NCBI GenBank assembly: GCA_018820745.1 | Contig: JAHJNP010000297.1 | Span: 1 to 11,797, forward strand | Length of the DNA stretch: 11,797 nt | From: Gammaproteobacteria bacterium | GTDB lineage: Bacteria; Pseudomonadota; Gammaproteobacteria; Burkholderiales; Thiobacillaceae | Direction: 5' to 3' | Shown: piece after piece, positions 5,969 through 11,797 of the stretch | Position numbering within the stretch: position 1 is the stretch's first letter | Layout of the letters: each line of letters begins with the position of its first letter | Notes under the pieces: model-generated | Database searches by the model: none | What the model saw: only the letters and a program-made list of their open reading frames with translations | Told to the model about the DNA's origin: nothing | Program-made: the position numbers and the translations under genes

Positions 5969-6532
5969 ATGAACCACGCTTCCACTTTTCTGATCGTAAC
6001 CACAGCAGCATTGCTGCTTGCCTGCGGAAAATCTGAAGACCTGCCCGCACCTGCTACCCAGCCGCCTGCGGCGGAAATCCCGCAGGCCGCGGCGGCACCA
6101 GAACCCGTTGCCCCGGTGGTCGACACACCACTCGTCGAATCCGCGCCGGCTGTGCAGCCCGAAATCGCGATCGAGCAAACTGCTGCGGAAAGCAAGCCGG
6201 CGCCTGCTCCCGCGCCCGCCACGCCTGCTCCCAAACCTGCATCAGCTACCGCTGCCGAGGTGCCCGCGCCCAGCACGCCTGCACCCGACCTCGCACACGG
6301 CCAGCAAATCTATCGCCAGGCGTGCGCCTTCTGCCACGACAAGGGCGTGGCAGGCGCGCCGAAAATCGGCGATGTTGCCACCTGGAGTCCGCGTCTGGCG
6401 CAGGGTATGGAAGCCCTCCATGTCGCTGCCTTGCGCGGCAAGGGTGCGATGCCGGCCAAGGGCGGCAACCCATCGCTGTCGGATGCCGACGTCATCGCTG
6501 CGGTCGATTACCTCGTCGCGCAGTCGCGCTAA
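5969..6532 (+). CDS. Lipoprotein mono-haem cytochrome c (c5-like) with Pro/Ala-rich linker
   Basis: A 187-residue protein with a lipoprotein signal: a hydrophobic segment followed by lipobox LLAC, with Cys19 as the lipidated residue. Residues about 24-106 are a low-complexity Pro/Ala/Glu linker that would hold the haem domain away from the membrane. The domain follows with CAFCH (Cys119, Cys122, His123) and likely axial Met161 in GAMPAKGG. The segments GVAGAPKIGD and SLSDADVIAAVDYLV match cytochrome c5. A good Shine-Dalgarno (AGGA at 5958-5961) lies 7 nt before the ATG. It is paralogous to the upstream cytochrome with a different anchor, so the two may pass electrons in series or serve different partners. 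The gap to the first cytochrome is 62 nt. Confidence 0.92.
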   Translation: MNHASTFLIVTTAALLLACGKSEDLPAPATQPPAAEIPQAAAAPEPVAPVVDTPLVESAPAVQPEIAIEQTAAESKPAPAPAPATPAPKPASATAAEVPAPSTPAPDLAHGQQIYRQACAFCHDKGVAGAPKIGDVATWSPRLAQGMEALHVAALRGKGAMPAKGGNPSLSDADVIAAVDYLVAQSR

Positions 6533-6540
6533 ATCCCGCC

Positions 6541-7302
6541 ATGTCGCTCGTCTGCCCACAATGCGGGAGCGATAAGATCCGTAGCGGCACGCTGCACGGG
6601 CATGACGGGGTGCGTCATCTGTTGCTGCACGCGCCGCTACGCTGCCGCAAATGCCATCATCGCTTCTGGGTGTTCAGTCCGGCCAAGCCGCTGCTGCTGC
6701 TGACTGCCGTCGGTGCGCTGGTTGGCGTGACCGCCTGGCTGACGCTCGATCAGCGCGCAACCACGCCCGCCGCGCAGGCGCCCGCCAGCATGCCGCACGC
6801 CCGCGCGGAGCAGGGCGATGCCGAAGCCCAACTGCAGTTGGGCGTGCGCTACGCCGAGGGCGATGGCGTCATCCAGAATGACAAGGAAGCCGCCAGGTGG
6901 TTAGAACTGGCGGCCAAGCAGGGGCTGGCCGAAGCGCAATACCGATACGGCCTTGTGCTGCTGCAGGGACGCGGGGTCGTGCAGGATTACAAGGCCGCCT
7001 TCAGCTGGATCGAAAAGCCCGCCCAGCGCGGCTATGCCCGGGCGCAATACAGCCTGGGCGAACTCTACCGCTACGGCACCGGCACCGCGATCGACAAGGC
7101 GCGCGCCTACCTGTGGTTCAACCTCGCCGCCGCGCAGGGCGTGGAGGCGGCCGCCAAGGCGCGCGACAGCCTGGTGTGGCAGCTGAAGCCCGAGCAGATT
7201 GCGGCAATGCAGGAAGAGGCGCGGCGGATGAGCAAAGCTGTGCCCTCGCCCTCACCGGCCACCCCGCAGAAGACACCCGCCGCCGCGCCCGCCACACCCT
7301 GA
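6541..7302 (+). CDS. Zinc-ribbon, single-TM, Sel1-repeat protein
   Basis: A 253-residue protein with three parts. The N-terminus has a putative zinc ribbon: CPQC (Cys5, Cys8) and CRKC (Cys35, Cys38) followed by HHRFW. A transmembrane helix follows at about 50-68. The rest holds about three Sel1/TPR-like repeats (about 88-198; AEAQLQLGVRYAEGDGV, AEAQYRYGLVLLQGRGV, ARAQYSLGELYRYGTGT), a helical cap and a Pro/Ala tail. Sel1 repeats are protein-interaction scaffolds. With a cytoplasmic ribbon, the repeats would face the periplasm, the same side as the cytochromes. The start is 8 nt after the second cytochrome's stop with no clear Shine-Dalgarno, so translation is probably coupled. A role in cytochrome assembly or envelope protein interactions is possible but unproven. 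A longer in-frame reading from 6322 overlaps the cytochrome and is rejected. Confidence 0.82.
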   Translation: MSLVCPQCGSDKIRSGTLHGHDGVRHLLLHAPLRCRKCHHRFWVFSPAKPLLLLTAVGALVGVTAWLTLDQRATTPAAQAPASMPHARAEQGDAEAQLQLGVRYAEGDGVIQNDKEAARWLELAAKQGLAEAQYRYGLVLLQGRGVVQDYKAAFSWIEKPAQRGYARAQYSLGELYRYGTGTAIDKARAYLWFNLAAAQGVEAAAKARDSLVWQLKPEQIAAMQEEARRMSKAVPSPSPATPQKTPAAAPATP

Positions 7303-7313
7303 TTTTTCCGTCT

Positions 7314-8588
7314 TTACGGATGTGCGTGCGCGCTGTCCGCATCCACGTCCACGTCAAGCGGCCACAACTGGTGCGAATCCAGCTTCAGGCGAGCGGATGC
7401 AGACAACGAGCCCAACTGCGCCTGCTGCGCCATCAGCTGGCCTTCCAGCGCCAGCCGGCGATTGTGCAGCACCTGATCCAGACTGCCTTCACCCAGACTG
7501 TAGGCGCGCGCCGCCAGCCGCGCAGCTTCCGCCAGCGCCTGTGCGGCGCGGTCGGCCTGCTGCCAGATTGCCGTCTGCGTGATGGCTGCCTCGAAATCCG
7601 CGCGCGCTTCCTGGCGCAGCCGCTGCTCCAGACGGATGGCGGCCTCCTGCGCGGTGGTGCTGAGCTGCTCGGCGGCCTGCTGGTCGGTGCGCCGCGCCGC
7701 GCCCGGCAACGTCAGCCCCACATTCAGGCCCAGCACGTGCTCATTGCCACCCGCCTCGTTTTTGTAAAACATGCCGACATTGGGATCGGCGTTGCGGCGT
7801 TTGGCGAGTTGCCGCGCTTCGGCCTGCAACACTCCGGCCTGGCGGCGCGCACGGAGCAGCTCATGGCTGTGCTCCAGCACTGCGTTGACATATTCGTTCG
7901 TCGTGCCACTCGGCGGCACGGGCCGCGGCAGCGCGCCGTCCGCCGTCACCAACAGGCCGGGAAACTGCGACCGCAGCCGGTTGTGCGCCTGCCGCTCGCG
8001 CGTAGCCACCTGCTGCTGTTGCAGGCGAACCTGCGCCAGCGCGGCCTCGGCATTGACGCGCTCGGAACGCGGCGCTTCGCCCAGCCGTATGCGCGAATTC
8101 ACAGTGGCGAGCTGCTGATCGGCCAGTGCGATTTGCGCCTGCCATAGTTGCGACTGGCTGGCCTCGGTCAGCCAGTCGAACCACAGCGCAAGCAATTGCC
8201 GCCCGGACTCGTGCAGCGCTTCGCCGAGGCTCGCCTCGGCATACGCCGTCAGCGCACCGCCAAGCGCCCGTTCGGCCTCGGCGCGCGCGGGCAGCCGCAG
8301 CGGGCGCGACAGCGCCAATCCCCACTCGGCCTGGGTGTCGCGTGGCGCCGTCTGGATGCGGCGCTGAAGAATATCCGCCCCAACTGTCCACTCTTCGCGC
8401 CCGTTCTGCAGGCTTTGACTGCGCAGCGTTTGCGCAGCGAACTCGCCGCGCGCCTGGGCCACCGTGGGCGAGGCCCACAGGGCCGCTTCGGCTGCCACGG
8501 GATCGGGCAAATAATCGGCGTGCGCCTCTGCGGTAAAAATCGGCGCGGCAAACGCCAGCGCGAGGCTCAGGGTGTGCATGGCATTCAT
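7314..8588 (-). CDS. czcC: TolC-family outer-membrane factor of heavy-metal efflux (CzcC-like)
   Basis: A 424-residue outer-membrane efflux protein, the exit duct of a tripartite metal exporter. An N-terminal signal peptide is likely cleaved after AHA (residue 24). The mature protein is rich in long Ala/Gln/Leu/Arg helices with the two-fold repeat expected of TolC trimers (for example LWQAQIALADQQLATVNSRIRLGEAPRSE.. and the later LAARAYSLGEGSLDQVL). The GE motif with following Ser is typical of the CzcC/CusC group. The ATG at 8588 overlaps the pump gene's stop as ATGA and has AAGGAG 7 nt upstream; a second ATG three codons later is less well placed. It is last in the minus-strand operon. Its stop is 11 nt from that of the convergent Sel1 gene. 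CzcC is a name by family; the metal is not determined. Confidence 0.88.
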   Translation of the reverse strand: MNAMHTLSLALAFAAPIFTAEAHADYLPDPVAAEAALWASPTVAQARGEFAAQTLRSQSLQNGREEWTVGADILQRRIQTAPRDTQAEWGLALSRPLRLPARAEAERALGGALTAYAEASLGEALHESGRQLLALWFDWLTEASQSQLWQAQIALADQQLATVNSRIRLGEAPRSERVNAEAALAQVRLQQQQVATRERQAHNRLRSQFPGLLVTADGALPRPVPPSGTTNEYVNAVLEHSHELLRARRQAGVLQAEARQLAKRRNADPNVGMFYKNEAGGNEHVLGLNVGLTLPGAARRTDQQAAEQLSTTAQEAAIRLEQRLRQEARADFEAAITQTAIWQQADRAAQALAEAARLAARAYSLGEGSLDQVLHNRRLALEGQLMAQQAQLGSLSASARLKLDSHQLWPLDVDVDADSAHAHP

Positions 8589-11500
8589 GCGCGCGCTCCT
8601 TTCAGAATGAATTGGCGGTACAACAGCGGCAGCATCACCAGCGTCAGCAGGGTGGCGCTGACCAGGCCGCCGATGACGACGATGGCGAGCGGCCGCTGGA
8701 TTTCAGAGCCAGGGCCGGTCGCAAACAGCAGCGGCACCAGGCCGAAGGCGGCAATGCTGGCGGTCATCAGCACCGGGCGCAGGCGACGCAGCGAACCGTC
8801 GCGCACCACCGCATCACCTCTCAGACCCTGATTACGCAGCTGATTGAAGTGGCTGACCAGTACCACACCGTTCAACACGGCAATCCCCAGCAAGGCGATG
8901 AAGCCAACCGAGGCGGGCACAGACAGATACTCGCCCGACGCCGCCAGCGCGAAAATGCCGCCGATCAGCGCCAGCGGCACGTTCATCATCACCAGCACCG
9001 CCTGTCGTACATCGCCAAAGGTGACGTAGAGCAGAAAGCCGATCAGCAGCAGCGCTACCGGTACCACGATCATCAGCCGTTGCGCGGCGCGCTGCTGGTT
9101 TTCGAACTGGCCGCCCCAGGTGATGCTGTAGCCGGGCGGCAGCTTGACCTGCGCGGTGACCGCGGTTTTCGCGTCTTCGACGAAACTCACCAGATCGCGG
9201 CCGGCGACATTGCTCTGCACCACCGTGAAGCGCGCCGCGTTCTCACGTTTCACCGCCACCGGTCCGGTGGTGCGCTTGAGCGTGGCCACCTGGTCGAGGC
9301 TGATTTCGCGGCCGTCCGCCAGGGTCAGGCGAATCGCCTGCAGCGCGCCGGGCGATTCGCGCAAGCCTTGCGGCCCGCGCAATTGCAGCGGAATGCGCCG
9401 CCCCTGCTGCTGGATGGTGCCGATGACTTCGCCTTCGAGTTGCGTACGCAGCAGCATGGCGATGTCGGCGGCGGAGAGGCCAAAGCGGCCGGCGGCGTCG
9501 CGGTCGATTTCCGCCTGCAGGTATTGCACGCCCTCGTTCTGCTGGGTGTAGACGTCGGACGCCCCGGGGATTTTCTCGACCACGCCGAAGATCTCGCCGG
9601 CCAGCCGGTTGAGCGTGGCGAGGTCGGGGCCGAAAATCTTGATCGCCACGTCGCCGCGCGAACCGGTGAGCATTTCCCCCACCCGCATGTCGATCGGCTG
9701 AGTGAAGTTGTAGGCGATACCGGGGAAACCGTCGAGGGTTTTTCTGATTTCGTCGGTCAACCATTCTTTATCCGGGCGACGCCATTCGGCCTGCGGTTTC
9801 AACACCAGAAACGTATCGGTGTCGTTGAGGCTCATCGGGTCGAGCCCGAGTTCGTCGGCACCGGCGCGGCCGACGATGCGGCGGATTTCCGGCACATTCT
9901 TCAGCAATGCCTGCTGCACCCGCAAATCCTGCGCGACCGATTCTTCCAGGCTGATCGACGGCAGTTTTTCCAGTTGCACCAGGATGTCGCCCTCGTCCAT
10001 CGTCGGCATGAAGGTCTTGCCGATCAGCGGATATACGCCCACCGCCGCCAGCATCAAAACGCCGGCCGTGACGTAGACGATTTTCGGCCGCGCCAGCGCG
10101 CGCTCAAGCAACGGCGTGTAGACGCCCTGGGCCTTGCGCAGAAGCCACGGGTCTTCATGCGCGCCCTGCTTCAGCAGCATCGAGGCCAACACCGGAATCA
10201 CGGTGAACGCGAGCAGCAGGGACGCCGCCAGGGCGAACACGATGGTCAGCGCAACCGGCGTAAACAACTTGCCTTCCAGACCTTCCAGCGTAAGCAGCGG
10301 CAGAAAGACAATGGCGATGATGGCTATGCCCGAGGTCACCGGGCTGGCGACTTCCTGCGTCGCCCACAGCACGCGTTGCAGCGGTGTTTCGCTGGTGTTC
10401 TCCGGATCGTGCGCCAGATGCGCAACGATGTTTTCCACCACCACCACCGCCGCGTCGACCAGCAAGCCGATTGCAATCGCCAGCCCGCCCAGACTCATCA
10501 AATTGGCCGACAGCCCGAACTGGCGCATCAGCACAAACGTGGCCAGAACAGATAAGGGAAGAATCAGCGCCACCACAATGGCCGCGCGCAGGTTACCGAG
10601 GAACAGCAACAGCAGGATCACCACCAGCACCGCCGCTTCGAGCAAGGCTTTGCTCACCGTGCCGACGGCACGGTCGACCAGTTGCGCACGGTCGTAGAAC
10701 GTCGAGATCATCACCCCCTCCGGCAAAGTGGCCTGAATCTCGGCGAGCTTGAGCTTGACGTTCTTGATCAGCTCGCCCGCGTTGACGCCTTTCAGCCCGA
10801 TTACCAGGCCTTCCACCGCCTCGCCTTTGCCGTCCTGCGTCACCGCGCCATAGCGGGCCAGCTCCCCCATCTCCACCCGCGCGACATCGCCGACGGTGAC
10901 GACCACGCCATCGACCGCCTTGACGCCGATATGACGCAAATCGTCCAGCGAATTGACGCCGCCGTTGACGCGCACCACCCAGGTTTCCTCGCCTTCGTTG
11001 ACGCGCCCGGCACCGTCGTTGCGGGTATTGGTTTCCAGCGCCGTACGCAATTCGGCGAGTGTCACCCCGCGCGCGGTCAGCGCGCCGGGATCGGGGTTGA
11101 CGGCAAAGGTGGCGACGCGGCCGCCGAGTGAGTTGACGTCGGCCACACCGGGAATCGCCCGCAATTGCGGGCGCACCGTCCAGTCAAGCAGGATGCGTTT
11201 TTCCGCCAGCGAGAGCGGCCCCTCGATGGTGAACATGAACAGCTCGGACAAAGGCGTCGAAATTGGCGCCAGCCCGCCCGACACGTTGTCCGGCAGATCG
11301 CCCTTCACGTTGGCGAAGCGCTCGGCCACCTGCTGGCGCGCCCAGTAGATGTCGGTGCCTTCCTCAAAGTCGACGGTGATGTCGACCAGCGCGTTCTTCG
11401 ACAGGCTGCGCAGGATGGTCTGGTTCGGAATCCCCAGCAGCTCCGTTTCAACCGGCTGGGAGATGCGCGCTTCCACCTCTTCCGGCGTCATGCCCGGCGC

Positions 11501-11656
11501 TTTCAGGATCAGCTTGACCTGGGTGGTCGAGACATCGGGGAAGGCGTCGATTGGGATTTGCTGATACGCGCGCACGCCCAGCCCAGCCAACACCAGCGCC
11601 AGCACGAGAATGAACCAACGCCGTGCCAGCGCGGTTTCGATCAGGATATTCAACAT
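8585..11656 (-). CDS. czcA: Heavy-metal efflux RND pump (CzcA/CusA family)
   Basis: A 1023-residue inner-membrane proton/metal antiporter of the HME-RND class, full length for the family. Layout: TM1 (about 10-30), first periplasmic loop (31-335; IPIDAFPDVSTTQV, TDIYWARQQVAERF), TM2-6 (336-495), second loop (about 547-860; GDVAIKIFGPD, WGGQFENQQRAAQR) and TM8-12 (861-1013). TM4 carries the proton-relay motif GLLVDAAVVVVEN (397-409; Asp401, Glu408). The DAA triplet resembles the Cu(I)/Ag(I) subgroup, but of the CusA metal-binding methionines only the first has a counterpart (Met662); the second position is Leu727 and no third is seen. The substrate is therefore uncertain. The ATG is 3 nt after the fusion-protein stop and has a G-rich Shine-Dalgarno (GGGGGA) inside that gene's end. 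Its stop overlaps the start of the outer-membrane factor. Confidence 0.94.
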   Translation of the reverse strand: MLNILIETALARRWFILVLALVLAGLGVRAYQQIPIDAFPDVSTTQVKLILKAPGMTPEEVEARISQPVETELLGIPNQTILRSLSKNALVDITVDFEEGTDIYWARQQVAERFANVKGDLPDNVSGGLAPISTPLSELFMFTIEGPLSLAEKRILLDWTVRPQLRAIPGVADVNSLGGRVATFAVNPDPGALTARGVTLAELRTALETNTRNDGAGRVNEGEETWVVRVNGGVNSLDDLRHIGVKAVDGVVVTVGDVARVEMGELARYGAVTQDGKGEAVEGLVIGLKGVNAGELIKNVKLKLAEIQATLPEGVMISTFYDRAQLVDRAVGTVSKALLEAAVLVVILLLLFLGNLRAAIVVALILPLSVLATFVLMRQFGLSANLMSLGGLAIAIGLLVDAAVVVVENIVAHLAHDPENTSETPLQRVLWATQEVASPVTSGIAIIAIVFLPLLTLEGLEGKLFTPVALTIVFALAASLLLAFTVIPVLASMLLKQGAHEDPWLLRKAQGVYTPLLERALARPKIVYVTAGVLMLAAVGVYPLIGKTFMPTMDEGDILVQLEKLPSISLEESVAQDLRVQQALLKNVPEIRRIVGRAGADELGLDPMSLNDTDTFLVLKPQAEWRRPDKEWLTDEIRKTLDGFPGIAYNFTQPIDMRVGEMLTGSRGDVAIKIFGPDLATLNRLAGEIFGVVEKIPGASDVYTQQNEGVQYLQAEIDRDAAGRFGLSAADIAMLLRTQLEGEVIGTIQQQGRRIPLQLRGPQGLRESPGALQAIRLTLADGREISLDQVATLKRTTGPVAVKRENAARFTVVQSNVAGRDLVSFVEDAKTAVTAQVKLPPGYSITWGGQFENQQRAAQRLMIVVPVALLLIGFLLYVTFGDVRQAVLVMMNVPLALIGGIFALAASGEYLSVPASVGFIALLGIAVLNGVVLVSHFNQLRNQGLRGDAVVRDGSLRRLRPVLMTASIAAFGLVPLLFATGPGSEIQRPLAIVVIGGLVSATLLTLVMLPLLYRQFILKGARA
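8596..8601 (-). promoter_or_regulatory. Ribosome binding site of the CzcC-like gene
   Basis: AAGGAG lies inside the last codons of the pump gene, 7 nt before the ATG at 8588. It decides that start over the ATG at 8579 and suggests independent re-initiation. Confidence 0.75.
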
Positions 11657-11659
11657 GGA

Positions 11660-11797
11660 TTATTCCCCCAGCCATTGCGCTTTGAGCGCCGCCACCCCTT
11701 TGGCGGCAACGCGGCTGCCGGGGATCAGGCCGGTGACTTCGGCCTGCCTGGCGTTCTGGCGAACCAGCTGCACCGGAGTGGGGATGAAACCCTGCAC
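11660..11797 (-). CDS. czcB: Efflux membrane-fusion protein, C-terminal end (CzcB-like), 5' end outside window
   Basis: The last 45 residues of a gene that enters from the right edge. The reading frame gives VQGFIPTPVQLVRQN, then VTGLIPGSRVAAKGVAALKAQW and ends LGE. This is the C-terminal beta-domain/membrane-proximal end of an RND periplasmic adaptor: a V.G(F/L).P..V..G pattern and a closing helix as in CusB/CzcB. The adaptor links pump and outer-membrane channel. The stop lies 3 nt before the pump's ATG, so the assignment also rests on this position. Most of the gene, including its signal peptide and hairpin domain, is outside the window. Confidence 0.8.
   Translation of the reverse strand: MQGFIPTPVQLVRQNARQAEVTGLIPGSRVAAKGVAALKAQWLGE

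Noticed and set aside
7307..7320. Hairpin TCCGT/ACGGA between the convergent Sel1 and CzcC-like genes
   Set aside because: Only 5 bp, and neither strand has a T-run after the stem (the T-run lies before it on the plus strand), so it is not a convincing terminator.
6897..8147. Plus-strand open frame of 416 codons across the Sel1/CzcC junction
   Set aside because: It overlaps two well-supported genes out of frame or antisense and has no recognisable domain.
8612..10555. Plus-strand open frame of 647 codons
   Set aside because: Antisense to the RND pump, His/Gln/Arg-rich low-complexity product; shadow frame.
1..11797. CRISPR arrays, insertion sequences, attachment sites or a tRNA-linked integrase
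   Set aside because: No regularly spaced repeats, transposase or integrase genes, or direct repeats of the tRNA 3' end were seen by eye.

Overview
This window is GC-rich, tightly packed bacterial chromosome. Gene families and codon bias fit a betaproteobacterium, possibly a Thiobacillus-like or other respiratory chemolithotroph. That placement is an inference from gene content (YbiT-type ABC-F, short cytochromes c5, a GBBH-like/DUF971 protein, heavy-metal RND efflux) and not from a marker phylogeny.

Left edge (1-1032, plus strand): the 3' end of an ABC-F ATPase (YbiT type) is followed after 11 nt by a small Rossmann-fold NAD(P)-binding protein of unknown substrate. This pair converges on the next operon, and the two stop codons share one CTAG.

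Region 1029-5015 (minus strand) reads, in order of transcription: DUF971 protein, radical SAM protein, ATP-grasp ligase, fructosamine-kinase-like protein. Gaps are 10 nt, 6 nt and a 4-nt ATGA overlap. The radical SAM protein ends in a CCAEP tail, the cysteine form of a family I remember as including CUAEP selenoproteins. The ATP-grasp has the layout of an L-amino-acid ligase. Radical SAM, ligase and small-molecule kinase in one coupled unit suggest an undescribed modification or biosynthetic pathway. This is the most interesting part of the window.

Region 5016-5321 holds tRNA-Arg(CCG) on the minus strand with a plausible promoter and a weak terminator. A divergent promoter with a perfect TATAAT drives the cytochrome genes.

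Region 5322-7302 (plus strand) encodes a membrane-anchored mono-haem cytochrome c, a lipoprotein mono-haem cytochrome c with a long Pro/Ala linker, and a zinc-ribbon/transmembrane/Sel1-repeat protein. The cytochromes are probably periplasmic electron carriers. The third gene starts 8 nt after the second ends.

Region 7314-11797 (minus strand) is a heavy-metal efflux operon transcribed as membrane-fusion protein (partial, cut by the window edge), RND pump, then TolC-type outer-membrane factor. It would form one tripartite metal exporter. No metal-responsive regulator is visible within the window.
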